DNA from: Minicystis rosea
Lineage (GTDB): Bacteria > Myxococcota_A > Polyangia > Polyangiales > Polyangiaceae
Reading direction: 5' to 3'
Length of the DNA: 64,000 nucleotides
Assembly: GCA_001931535.1 (NCBI GenBank)
Contig: CP016211.1
Coordinates: forward strand, 7,487,703-7,551,702
Under the pieces are notes generated by a model. The model was not told where the DNA came from. It was given only the letters and a program-made list of their open reading frames with translations, and did not search any database. The translations under genes and the position numbers were made by a program. The number at the start of each line of letters is the position of its first letter. Within the stretch, counting starts at the first letter, position 1. Below are positions 22,512 through 30,500 of the stretch, piece by piece.

Positions 22512-23464
22512 CGCGGAAACCCAGGCTATCCAAGGATCCAATGGCAAGTGGGCGCTCATCGCTGTTCGGCTCCGGCTGGCTCGCGCGTCTGTTCGGGATC
22601 GAAGAGACAGCGCCCCCTGACACGAAAGCGCCGGCCGGCGCGACGAGCGCAGACGACGGCGCGCTGCCGAGCATCAGCGTGGATGACGTGCGGCGTTTGG
22701 CGATGGAGGTCGGGAGCCAGAAGCCCGAGCGAATCTTGGAGGAGTCCCGGCGAATCGCGCCGATCCTCTCCGAAGTCATGCGCGACGTAGGCCGCTCCGT
22801 GGTCGCCGGGGACACCACCCGTGACGTCGCCGATCGCCTCGTCAAAGAGGCCTTCCGTCACGATCTGCTGCCAGCCATGCTGGGCTACAACGCCTTTCCG
22901 GCCATGGCGGCCACCTCGGTCAACGAGGAAGTCCTCCACGGGATCCCGTCGCACCGCGCGCTCAAAAACGGCGACCTCTTGAAGCTGCAATTCGGTGTCG
23001 TCTCCGGCGCTGCGTTCGCGGCCCAGGGGTGGACGTTTCCGATCGGACGAGCCTCCGCGGCAGACAACGTCTTGCTCTCCGTGGGCCCACGCGCGCTCCG
23101 CAAGGCCATCGACGCCGTCGCGCCGGGTTGCCGCACCGGAGACATCGGGGCTGCGATCCAGGCCGAAGCGGAGGGCGCCGGCCTCGCCGTCGTGCGTGCC
23201 TATACCGGATACGGCATGGGCAAATTGATGATCCAGGCACCGCAGCTCCAAGGGACCGGCACGCGGGGCCGCGGCCCGAGAATCCACGAGGGCGCGATTC
23301 TTCATCTGCACGTCATCCTCAAGCACGGGACCTATGATGTCGTCATCCGTGAGGATCGTTGGACGGCCGCCGCCGAAGACGAGAAGCGTGGCGCCCTCTT
23401 CACGGCCATGGTCGAAGTCACCGCGGATGGCCATCGGCTCCTGAGCGCGCTGCTCGACGCCTGA
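22478..23464 (+). CDS. M24 (methionine aminopeptidase-fold) protein lacking the metal ligands
   Basis: The 328-residue frame matches a type I methionine aminopeptidase in order and length after residue 60 (LPAMLGYNAFPAMAATSVNE, then VLHGIPSHRALKNGDLLKL). The metal-binding residues of the family (two Asp, one His, two Glu) are not found: the Asp region reads LQFGVVSGAAFAAQGW, the His region TGYGMGKLMIQAPQL, and the Glu sites fall on HLHVIL and LFTAMVEV. It is therefore probably a non-catalytic relative. ATG 22478 lies in the palindromic element; ATG 22541 (MASGRSSLFG), with AAGGA upstream, is an equally good start. Its role could be peptide or ribosome binding, which is speculation. Confidence 0.75.
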   Translation: MLRGASQFFTSPRKPRLSKDPMASGRSSLFGSGWLARLFGIEETAPPDTKAPAGATSADDGALPSISVDDVRRLAMEVGSQKPERILEESRRIAPILSEVMRDVGRSVVAGDTTRDVADRLVKEAFRHDLLPAMLGYNAFPAMAATSVNEEVLHGIPSHRALKNGDLLKLQFGVVSGAAFAAQGWTFPIGRASAADNVLLSVGPRALRKAIDAVAPGCRTGDIGAAIQAEAEGAGLAVVRAYTGYGMGKLMIQAPQLQGTGTRGRGPRIHEGAILHLHVILKHGTYDVVIREDRWTAAAEDEKRGALFTAMVEVTADGHRLLSALLDA

Positions 23465-23541
23465 GCGCACGTCGTCCGAAGCACCGGACGAAGGTGCCGA
23501 ATCGTCCCCAGCGGCCGTTGTTTCGCGTGTAGAGTGCGCTC

Positions 23542-23577
23542 GGGCTCGGGGCGGTCTCGAGGAGACCGCGCGAGCCC
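23542..23577 (+). terminator. long hairpin between the M24-like and methyltransferase genes
   Basis: GGGCTCG and CGAGCCC form the base and GGTCTC and GAGACC the top of a stem of about 16 pairs with one bulge and a GAG loop. It starts 77 bases after the M24-like gene stop. There is no T run after it, so it may be a Rho-dependent terminator hairpin or an mRNA stabiliser. Confidence 0.45.
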
Positions 23578-23618
23578 TCACCGACGCAACACGGCCCCTC
23601 ACCGCCCCACGAGGCAGG

Positions 23619-24458
23619 ATGGTCATCGAGATGAACGAGCTGAAGACGAACGCTGGCAACGCTGGTAACGCCGGCGCCGACGACATCGAGGCCGACAGCC
23701 CCGCGAAACCGCTTCTGGTGTTCCTCGATCGCGTGGAGCAGTGCGCCGACTACGAGGCACGGCGCCGGCTCTCGTATGATCTGCTCGGCCTCCGCGCCGG
23801 GTCACGCGTGGCCGACATCGGCTGTGGCGCCGGCACCGCCGTGCGCGAGATGGCCGCGCGCGTCGCCCCCGGCGGCTCGGTGGCCGGCGTGGACGTGAAT
23901 GCCCCGCTCATCGGCGCCGCCGAGCGCCGCGCGGCCCGGGCCGGCGTCGACGCCGCCTTTCACGTCGCCACCGTGGACGCTTTGCCCTTCGCCGACGCGA
24001 GCCTCGACGCGTACCGCGCCGAGCGCCTTTATCAACACCTCCCAGGCCCCACATCCGCCTTCGCCGAAGCGCGCCGCGTGCTCGCCCCCGGCGGCCGCAT
24101 CGTGCTCATCGATCAAGACTGGGACGGGCTCTTCTTCGACAGCGACGATCTCGCCACCACCCGCACCATCGTCCGCGGCTTCTGCGACGGTATCGCCAAT
24201 GGCACCATCGGCCGGCAATATCATCGCTTGCTCCAGGACGCGGGCTTCACCGACGTCAGCGTCCACGTGGATGTCCATGCCTCCACGAGCTTCGACGAAT
24301 ACGGCTACTTCGCCGAGCTGCTCACCCAAGCGGCCGAAGGCTCCGGCCGGCTCAGCGGCCTCGCCGCCGAGAAGTGGCTTTCGGGCCAGCGAGAGCGCGG
24401 AAAGAATGGGCGCTTCTTCATGGTGATGACCCATTTCCTCGCCACCGGACGCCGCTGA
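23619..24458 (+). CDS. class I SAM-dependent methyltransferase
   Basis: The 279-residue protein has the Rossmann methyltransferase core. Motif I is VADIGCGAGTAVREMA, the acidic strand-2 residue is in VAGVDVNAPLI, and VDALPFADASLDAYRAERLYQ holds motif post-II. The strand-5 region is GGRIVLIDQDWDG. This is the UbiE-like group that methylates small molecules such as quinones, lipids or secondary metabolites. A second start at ATG 23631 is possible. It is alone between a hairpin upstream and the repeat element downstream, so the substrate cannot be deduced. Confidence 0.9.
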   Translation: MVIEMNELKTNAGNAGNAGADDIEADSPAKPLLVFLDRVEQCADYEARRRLSYDLLGLRAGSRVADIGCGAGTAVREMAARVAPGGSVAGVDVNAPLIGAAERRAARAGVDAAFHVATVDALPFADASLDAYRAERLYQHLPGPTSAFAEARRVLAPGGRIVLIDQDWDGLFFDSDDLATTRTIVRGFCDGIANGTIGRQYHRLLQDAGFTDVSVHVDVHASTSFDEYGYFAELLTQAAEGSGRLSGLAAEKWLSGQRERGKNGRFFMVMTHFLATGRR

Positions 24459-24797
24459 TTCACGCGGCGGGGACTCGCGTCCCCGCCGCGCCGGTCTTCA
24501 TGTGGGGCTTCGGGTCGGCTTCGCCGCCCTGCGCCCCACGCCCCGTCTTCATGTGGGGCTTCGGGTCGGCTTCGCCACCCTGCGCCCCACGCCCCGTCTT
24601 CATGTGGGGCTTCGGGTCGGCTTCGCCGCCCTGCGCCCCACGCCCCGTCTTCATGTGGGGCTTCGGGTCGGCTTCGCCGCCCTGCGCCCCACGCCCCGTC
24701 TTCATGTGGGGCTTCGGGTCGGCTTCGCCGCCCTGCGCCCCACCACCCCGCGATCCACCCGCCATTTCCAGGGCGTTTCGCCGCTTCGGGCCTGACG
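24459..24797 (+). repeat. repeat element A with five tandem 51-bp palindromic units
   Basis: The element begins right after the methyltransferase stop with a perfect 12-bp hairpin (24463-24490, TCGC loop, core GGACTCGCGTCC). From 24494 a 51-bp unit is repeated five times at 24494, 24545, 24596, 24647 and 24698 with almost no change. Each unit folds on itself: GTGGGGC pairs with GCCCCAC and, inside, CGGC with GCCG around TTC. The end (ACCACCCCGCG, then CGCCGCTTCGGGCCT) is shared with element B at 32501. The units are in phase with codons but no gene control signals are seen, so it is treated as non-coding. Confidence 0.75.
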
Positions 24798-24954
24798 CTC
24801 GTCGCATCGAGATACGCGATCACGGACAAAGTCATCAGCCGTGTGAAGGAGAGCAGCGGGCGCCCCGGCAGCCTCATGAGGTCGACGTGCTGCTCGTCGA
24901 TCGGACCTCGGCCGAGCAAAGCTTCCTGCTCCGCGAGATCACGTCTTCACCTGC
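24798..24954. other. gene-free stretch between repeat element A and the lipoprotein gene
   Basis: No supported gene or obvious hairpin is seen here. It separates the repeat element from the 3' end of the convergent lipoprotein gene. Confidence 0.5.
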
Positions 24955-25995
24955 TCACATGGGCTTGATGTAGCAGTACTTCAGAGGGCCGACTGCGGGG
25001 TCGCCGAACACGCTGTTGTCGCAGAAGACGCTGCCGGACGTGCCCGTGGCGAACGTCCACGAGGTGCCGGTACCGTAGGCGATGGTCACGGGCCCCGAGT
25101 AGTTGCAGGTCTGATACTCCTCGGCGCATTGGACCCAGGAGTGGTCCGTCGGCAGCTCCGTGTAGTAGCAATCCTTGTACTCGCCGTACGCGGGGTCGCC
25201 GAATTGCGAGTTGTTGCAGCCGACGCTGTCGGTAGCGACCTGGTAGTTCCAACGGGTGTCATGGCCGAATCGCACGAGCTTGGTGCCAGGCATGTTGCAG
25301 GTGCTGCTCTCCGCCGAACAGTGCACCCAGTCCGTCGACGTGACGACCCCGCTGAACTTCCCGCTGCAACTGCCGCTCGAGAAACAGCCCAGGTGCGCCG
25401 AGTACGTGCCGGCGTGTGGCGCCCTGAAGGAGATCTGCGAGCCCAGGCCGCAGGAATCGTCATTGGATGCGACCTCTGATTCGCCGTCGAACAGACGGAG
25501 ATAGGTGTCTCCGCTGAACGAGTCACCCGACCGGCAGCCCCCGAGCAGGAGTTGATCGCCGAGGCCGAGGTGGAAGTCGAAGTTGGCATAGTTCTGCGTC
25601 GCGCTGCTGGTGTCGAGGAGGCCAAACCACCAGTCGTGCACGAGCATCTTCATCACGTACCTGTAGTAGAGGCGGCCACGCGCCCCGTCGTACGAGCAGC
25701 TCGTGATATTGCAACCATAGTAGGAATAGCTCGAGGCCCACATGTTCGTGTCGGTCTGCTCGTACGCGTGCTTCTCATTGCAGTCGTTGGTAGCCGTCTG
25801 CAGTTGTGCGGCGTTGCACCCGGACGATCCGTCGGGATCGGGGGCTTCCGGGTTCAGCTCCTCGACTGCGGAGGTCGGCACCAACTCCTGTTGCACGCTG
25901 TTCACGGGCTCCGCCGCGTCGTCGTTTGCAATGCACGCCGCAAGCAGCGTCGTCGTCGAGAGCATCGCAAGTGATTGAAAGAGTCGTCCCTTCAT
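24955..25995 (-). CDS. secreted lipoprotein with PPC-like domain and two WxxC...FGDP repeats
   Basis: ATG 25995 has GAGGAC upstream. The 346-residue protein begins with a lipoprotein signal (MLSTTTLLAAC). Residues about 120-230 resemble a pre-peptidase C-terminal beta domain (YLRLFDGESEVASNDDSCG, then APHAGTYSAHL). The last 110 residues are two copies of a Cys-rich module: WVHCSAESSTCNM to FGDPAYGEYKDCYY, and WVQCAEEYQTCNY to FGDPAVGPLKYCYI. This module is found at the C-terminus of secreted bacterial enzymes, probably for carbohydrate or surface binding. No catalytic domain is present, so it may be an adhesin or binding lipoprotein. Confidence 0.8.
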   Translation of the reverse strand: MKGRLFQSLAMLSTTTLLAACIANDDAAEPVNSVQQELVPTSAVEELNPEAPDPDGSSGCNAAQLQTATNDCNEKHAYEQTDTNMWASSYSYYGCNITSCSYDGARGRLYYRYVMKMLVHDWWFGLLDTSSATQNYANFDFHLGLGDQLLLGGCRSGDSFSGDTYLRLFDGESEVASNDDSCGLGSQISFRAPHAGTYSAHLGCFSSGSCSGKFSGVVTSTDWVHCSAESSTCNMPGTKLVRFGHDTRWNYQVATDSVGCNNSQFGDPAYGEYKDCYYTELPTDHSWVQCAEEYQTCNYSGPVTIAYGTGTSWTFATGTSGSVFCDNSVFGDPAVGPLKYCYIKPM

Positions 25996-26052
25996 CGTGT
26001 CCTCGTTGGAAGCGGTAGACGGATGGCGCTCGTGCCCCTGCCAGGCGCGCGC

Positions 26053-26069
26053 GTGTACGCCGAGTACAC
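26053..26069. promoter_or_regulatory. inverted repeat GTGTAC - N5 - GTACAC
   Basis: Perfect 6-bp arms, flanked on both sides by GCGCGC, lie 58 bp upstream of the lipoprotein start at 25995. The position fits an operator or a leader hairpin. Confidence 0.4.
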
Positions 26070-26090
26070 GCCGGCGCGCGGCCGGCGGCA

Positions 26091-26112
26091 GACGGGGTAT
26101 GCATAACCCGTC
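26091..26112. promoter_or_regulatory. 22-bp near-perfect palindrome centred on ATGCAT
   Basis: Arms GACGGG and CCCGTC flank an AT-rich centre TATGCATA, with one mismatched pair. It is 96 bp upstream of the lipoprotein gene and looks like a dimeric regulator site. No regulator gene is adjacent. Confidence 0.45.
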
Positions 26113-26709
26113 CGCCCTGGCCGTGGCATCCGCGAGATTCTGACGCCCGGACCGCGCGCGAATCACCGCTGGTTGGTGGGCCCCGCCGCCGCGCGCTGGA
26201 CGCCTGCGCGGGCGTCGCCGCACGCAGCGCGGCAGGTCCTCGCAGGCCGCGGCAGAATTTCGCAGACTCCACCCGTGAAGCCGCCGGGGCGGCGGCGAGT
26301 ACTACCGTTGCAGCTCATCGCGAACGGCCGAACATCCCCGGATGCTTCCGAGGCGTTCGGGGCTCAGGGTCGGCGGTGCGAGTCGTCCCTCGGGCCTTCG
26401 ATCTTTTCGGTGAAGGGTGAACGGCGGTGATCATGCCATCGCGGATCTCACCGATCCGACGCGAGGTGAGCACCGACGAGCACCTCGTGCACCTCGACGA
26501 TGCCGCCGGCGGGCGCGGCGCACACGGCGGCGGAAATCGAGACGATCCGCGCTTGGATTGCGAGCGGCGCGACGGCGAATCGACGAGCCTCGAAGCGAAG
26601 TGAGCGATTGCCGGTCGAGCGAAGCCCAAGGCTCCTTCGCTCCCATGGCGCATGGGGATGATCCGTTCACCCTCGATTTCACGCCGCGGCGCGTCCTATT
26701 CTGCACGAC

Positions 26710-27558
26710 ATGGGGACGAAGAAGATCGAAGCGCCCAAAGCGAAGAAGCCCAAGGAAAAGCAACCCAAAGAGAAGAAGCCCAAGGACAAGGCCCCTCCGG
26801 GCCTCGCCCCCTCCGAGCGGGAAGCGCTGCTCGCGCTCGATGCTTCGTTCGAGGATGCCATCGATCAGGCCGTCGCCGTCCTCGTGCAGGAGGCGCGTGC
26901 CCTCGAGTCGGCCGCGGGCAAGGTGGAGAAACAGCTCCTCAAGAAGAGCAGGCTCGATCCGAAGACGCTCGCGGCGCTCGGCCCGCGCCGCAAGCTCCTC
27001 GACCGCGCGGAGGCGGCGTGGACGCACCATCGCGTCGCCGCGCTCACCAAGGATCTGAAGTCCGCGCGCGGCGAGGCCGAAGCGCTCAAAGCGGATCTGA
27101 TCCACGCCCTCAGGCACTTCCTCGAAGAGGACGAGGCGGTGCAAGCGCAGGTGGACGCCATCATCCCCGGCACGGGCCTCGTCGATCTGGTGGACGATCT
27201 CAAGAAGCTCGCCGTCCTCGCCGACGCGCACGCCTCCGCGATCACCAAAGCCGATCTGCCGAAGAACGCTTCGAAGCGCGCCCGCGACTTCGCCGAGCAG
27301 CTCTCCGCGGCCGTCGCCGATCGCGCCTTCGACGCCGAAGGCGCCGCTGCAATGACGCTGCGCAACCGCGCCTATTGGTGGCTGCGTGAAGCGATGGACG
27401 CCGTGCGCTCGGCGGGCCGCTACGTCTTCCGTGACGAGATCAAGATCCTCGCCGCCTTCCGCGCGAGCCGCACGCGCACGCGCGCACGCGCTTCCGCCAA
27501 GGCCTCCGCCGCGCCCGATGCGCCCATTCCCGTCGACGCTCCGGGCGAAGGCCCGTAG
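26710..27558 (+). CDS. Lys-rich, helical coiled-coil protein, function unknown
   Basis: The 282-residue protein begins with a basic segment of KPKEKQPKEKKPKDKAPP repeats, likely disordered and possibly nucleic-acid or polymer binding. Residues 35-235 are almost entirely helical, with heptad-like stretches (ALESAAGKVEKQLLKKSRL; LTKDLKSARGEAEALKADL). A basic Arg/Ala tail closes it. There is no signal peptide or membrane helix. I do not recognise the family. It stands alone and converges on the HNH gene with 10 bp between. Confidence 0.75.
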   Translation: MGTKKIEAPKAKKPKEKQPKEKKPKDKAPPGLAPSEREALLALDASFEDAIDQAVAVLVQEARALESAAGKVEKQLLKKSRLDPKTLAALGPRRKLLDRAEAAWTHHRVAALTKDLKSARGEAEALKADLIHALRHFLEEDEAVQAQVDAIIPGTGLVDLVDDLKKLAVLADAHASAITKADLPKNASKRARDFAEQLSAAVADRAFDAEGAAAMTLRNRAYWWLREAMDAVRSAGRYVFRDEIKILAAFRASRTRTRARASAKASAAPDAPIPVDAPGEGP

Positions 27559-27568
27559 AGGCGAGCGC

Positions 27569-27946
27569 TCATGTCCTCCGCGCGCCGGGCCGCGCGCGCG
27601 GAGGCTCGTACGTGCCCGCCGCGAGCCGCTCGCTCGCGGCGGTGGCCGCCTCCGGCGACGAGCCGATGATCCGATAAAGCGCGGACGCCGTGAAACGCGG
27701 GTCGACGAGCTCGCCGTGATCCACCGCCTCGGCCTTCTCGTGACAACCGCCGGGCGTGTCGCAGAGGGCGATGCCGTTCTCGGCGACGTAGCCGCCGGCG
27801 GGCATGAGGTTGCGATTGGTGATGTGGTGCGCGTCGAGCTTCACCGAGGGCCCGCGCGCCGCGCAGCCGGGGCCCTGACAGCGATGACCGGCGCGACCGA
27901 GCACCGCCTCTCGAAACTGTGCACGGATACGCGCCTTCTCGCTCAC
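27569..27946 (-). CDS. HNH-type nuclease domain protein
   Basis: The 125-residue protein starts at GTG 27946 with GGGGAGAT upstream. It has the HNH layout: a CxxxxC knuckle (HRCQGPGCAARG), LDAHHITNRNLMPAGG with the catalytic His pair, then ENGIALCDTPGGCHEKAEA with Asn and a second Cys pair. Such domains cut DNA with a bound metal; stand-alone forms occur in repair, phage defence and mobile elements. No methylase or phage gene is adjacent, so its role is open. Confidence 0.8.
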   Translation of the reverse strand: MSEKARIRAQFREAVLGRAGHRCQGPGCAARGPSVKLDAHHITNRNLMPAGGYVAENGIALCDTPGGCHEKAEAVDHGELVDPRFTASALYRIIGSSPEAATAASERLAAGTYEPPRARPGARRT

Positions 27947-28081
27947 GGTGATCTCCCCGCGTGACGCGGAGGTCTTGCATCCCGTCAGGCCGATCGCAAA
28001 CGCGGCGTGCGTCGACGAACGGAACCGGCCATCGCCTCGCGACGCGCGCTCGACGAGAACGTCGACGTCGTGCTCGCCGTC

Positions 28082-28111
28082 TTGACCGGCTTTGCATCGC
28101 GCGTGTATGCG
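28082..28111 (+). promoter_or_regulatory. possible promoter TTGACC - N18 - TATGCG
   Basis: The -35-like TTGACC (28082-28087) and -10-like TATGCG (28106-28111) would start transcription near 28118-28120, at the ATG of the next gene. This suggests a leaderless transcript, as for the cytochrome gene. The hexamers are only moderate matches. Confidence 0.3.
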
Positions 28112-28119
28112 TCCCGCGC

Positions 28120-28959
28120 ATGATGCACAGAATCACTGTCGCGCTCTCTTCTTCGCTTCTCTTGTTGGGCTGTGGCGGCAGCGGCACGGGAGGCACGGGA
28201 GGCTCGGGCGGCAGCGCGTCCGACAGCGCCTCGTCTGCTTCGTCTTCGACGTCGTCGTCCTCGTCGAGCGGAGGCGGCGGCTGCGCGCGCGGGCTCGTGC
28301 GCTGCGGCGACACGTGCGTCGACATCGCGGCGAACGACGCCAACTGCGGCGCGTGCGGGCAGGCGTGCGACGCGGGCACGCTGTGCGTCCATCGCACCTG
28401 CGTGAAGGGCGACCTCTACTGCACCGACGCCGGCGGGATCGGCACGTCCTGCGACGGCCAGTGCCTGCTCACGAACGAGAGCCTCGATCACTGCGGAGGC
28501 TGCGGAACGGCCTGCGACGCGACCAGCACCTGCACCAAGGGCACCTGCACGGCATGGCAAGGCGACGGCACGTCCTGCGCGTCGCCCATCGTGCTCGAGA
28601 CGGCGGGGAACTTCAGCACCGACTTCTGGTTCGTCGACGGCGGCGCGCCGCTCGTCCTGAGCTGCGGCGCGCTCGATCCGCGGCCCACGGTGACGTTCCG
28701 CTGGACGTCCGACAAAACCAAGCCGAGCTTCAAGTTCAGGGTCGACGGCAACCCGGCCGACGACCTCGTGATCGAAGCGTTCTCCGGCGCGCCCTGCGGC
28801 CCCTCGACTTCGCTCGGCTGCAACAACGACGAGTCCTCGACCAAGCTCACGCCCGAGCTCGAGCTCGCCGTCGAGAGCGGCAAGACCTACTACATCGTCG
28901 TCGGCTCGTTCGCTGCACAAGCGCCGAGCGGGCGCTTCTCGCTGCACATCGACGATTGA
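28120..28959 (+). CDS. Cys-rich surface lipoprotein with PPC-like C-terminal domain
   Basis: The 279-residue protein has a lipoprotein signal (SSSLLLLGCGGSG), then a Gly/Ser linker of about 40 residues. Two Cys-rich modules of the kind frequent in myxobacteria follow (CGDTCVDIAANDANCGACG, then CDGQCLLTNESLDHCGGCG). The last 120 residues are a beta domain resembling pre-peptidase C-terminal domains (LELAVESGKTYYIVVGSF). It is probably anchored on the outer face of the envelope. Function is unknown; members usually carry proteases or adhesive activities elsewhere in the chain, which is not seen here. Confidence 0.8.
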   Translation: MMHRITVALSSSLLLLGCGGSGTGGTGGSGGSASDSASSASSSTSSSSSSGGGGCARGLVRCGDTCVDIAANDANCGACGQACDAGTLCVHRTCVKGDLYCTDAGGIGTSCDGQCLLTNESLDHCGGCGTACDATSTCTKGTCTAWQGDGTSCASPIVLETAGNFSTDFWFVDGGAPLVLSCGALDPRPTVTFRWTSDKTKPSFKFRVDGNPADDLVIEAFSGAPCGPSTSLGCNNDESSTKLTPELELAVESGKTYYIVVGSFAAQAPSGRFSLHIDD

Positions 28960-29083
28960 GCGGACGCGGAGCCGAGCGCGGCATCACGCTCTCTTCGCAG
29001 CGCTCCAAGTCGCCACGACGAAGGGGCGAGCTCGGGATTGCCGACGCGGCAACGCGCCCATTCCGCTCTACGCTCTCGTCACC

Positions 29084-29886
29084 ATGTGCCTCCCGCTCGC
29101 CAAAATCCTCCGCGCGCCCGCCGGCGATCCGTCGCCCGCCGGTCCTCCTCCGCAGCGCGCGACACCGGCGTTCGCCGAGCTGCTTCGCCGCGCACCGCCG
29201 CGCCGCATCGTCGATCTCACGCACCCGTTCTCGGCCGACTTCCCGACGTTCGACGGGAAGCCCCACGTGATCATCACGCCGATCGATCGCTACGCGGAGG
29301 TCGGCTACGCCGGCAACCAGCTCACGCATCACGAGCATGTCGGCACGCACGTGGATGCGCCCGCGCACTTCGCTGCCGACGGCCTCACCGTCGACGAGAT
29401 CCCCGTGAACGATCTCGTGCTCCCCGCCGTCGTGATCGATGCCCGCGCCCGCGCCGCCGCTGATCCGGACATGCGCCTCGACGTCGCTGACATCCGCGCC
29501 TTCGAGGCCGCACACGGCACCATCCCGAGGGCGCCGCCGTGCTCCTCTGGAGCGGCTGGGATGCACGCGCACACGACACCGCGCTGTACCGCAACGTGGA
29601 TGCAACCGGCCTGATGCGCTTCCCCGGCTTCCACGAAGAGGCTGCCGTCTTCCTTCGCGACGAGCGGCACGCGCGCGGCCTCGGCGTGGACTCGCTCAGC
29701 TTGGATCACGGATCGTCGAGCGACTTCGCCGTCCACCACGCCTGGCTCCCTTCGGGACGCTGGGGCCTCGAGAGCCTCGCGCGTCTCGGCGAGCTGCCTC
29801 CCACGGGCGCGCTGTTGTTCGTGGGCGCGCCGAAGATCCGAGGCGGCACGGGCGGACCGACGCGGGTGCTGGCGCTCGTGCCTTGA
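29084..29886 (+). CDS. cyclase / kynurenine-formamidase-like metal hydrolase, frameshifted in this sequence
   Basis: The protein has the family signature HHEHVGTHVDAPAHF (HxGTHxDxPxHF), which binds Zn or Mn, after IVDLTHPFSADFPTFDGKP. At GGG 29529-29531 the frame breaks. The first frame becomes Pro/Ser nonsense, whereas the next reads LLWSGWDARAHDTALYRN and LDHGSSSDFAVHHAWLP to TGA 29886. One added G gives a continuous protein of about 267 residues. The activity would be amide hydrolysis of kynurenine-like or aromatic polyketide substrates. The substrate is not deducible, and the break is probably a sequencing indel. Confidence 0.85.
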
Positions 29887-30003
29887 GTCTTCTGCGCACC
29901 TCGTCGTCGCAAACCGCTCGGCCTCCACACCGTACGTTCTTCGTCCGCAGAGCAAGCCATCATCCAACGGACGTCGCCCCCTCGCCGATCACCCGAGCCG
30001 CGC

Positions 30004-30031
30004 TTGACGGGCCTCGGAGCGGACCGATAGC
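30004..30031 (+). promoter_or_regulatory. promoter-like TTGACG - N16 - GATAGC
   Basis: The -35-like TTGACG (30004-30009) and -10-like GATAGC (30026-30031) have the same spacing and sequence type as the site before the cytochrome gene. Transcription would begin near 30038, just before GTG 30042. Confidence 0.4.
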
Positions 30032-30041
30032 GTGTGAAATC

Positions 30042-30500
30042 GTGGAGCCTTTGCAAACTGCATTGCCCAAACCATCGCGCGGAGCGCAGGCATTGCTCGC
30101 CTTGATGGGCCTCACGACGTTCGGCTTCGGGTCCGCGTATCTCGTCGCGCCGCAGGCCATGGCCGCTCTCGGTGGGCTCGCGATCACGCGCCCCGCGGCC
30201 GAAGCGGAGCTGCGCGGGTATTACGGCGGGCTCCAGGTGGGGATGGGAATCCTCTTCTTCTCGGGCCTCGTCCGCCCGGCGATGGCGCGCGTCGGCCTCT
30301 CGGCCGCGGCCATTCTCTTCGCGGCCAACAGCCTCGGGCGCATGCTCGGAATCGTGCTCGCCGGCGCCGTCGACTCGTTCAATGCGAGCGGCGTCGTCTT
30401 CGAATTCGGATTCGCGGGCATGGCCGCTTACCTGCTTCGTGCGTCGTCAACTTCTGTGGCCCAAAGCCCGAGTGCTCCCAACGTCGAGGTCCAACGATGA
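30042..30500 (+). CDS. DUF4345-like membrane protein
   Basis: The 152-residue protein (GTG 30042) has four hydrophobic segments and the motif GYYGGLQVGMGILFFSGL typical of the DUF4345 family. It probably sits in the inner membrane. Its stop overlaps the start of the following SnoaL-like gene by four bases, so they are co-translated. No enzymatic role can be given. Confidence 0.75.
   Translation: MEPLQTALPKPSRGAQALLALMGLTTFGFGSAYLVAPQAMAALGGLAITRPAAEAELRGYYGGLQVGMGILFFSGLVRPAMARVGLSAAAILFAANSLGRMLGIVLAGAVDSFNASGVVFEFGFAGMAAYLLRASSTSVAQSPSAPNVEVQR

Larger units (their letters stand above)
25996..26709. other. 714-bp gene-free region with two palindromes upstream of the lipoprotein gene
   Basis: No frame here has convincing protein features. 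The left part (26053-26112) holds two palindromes in the upstream region of the minus-strand lipoprotein gene, described separately. The right part leads into the 282-aa plus-strand gene and contains no clear Shine-Dalgarno sequence before it. The length is unusual for this dense region and could hide a small RNA. Confidence 0.5.

Noticed and set aside
24494..24743. CRISPR-like appearance of the 51-bp tandem units
   Set aside because: The units follow each other with no unique spacers and no cas genes are near.
24374..24973. Repeated peptide VFMWGFGSASPPCAPRP from the repeat element as a coding gene
   Set aside because: The frame is open only because the unit length is a multiple of three, and it is equally open on the other strand; there are no control signals.
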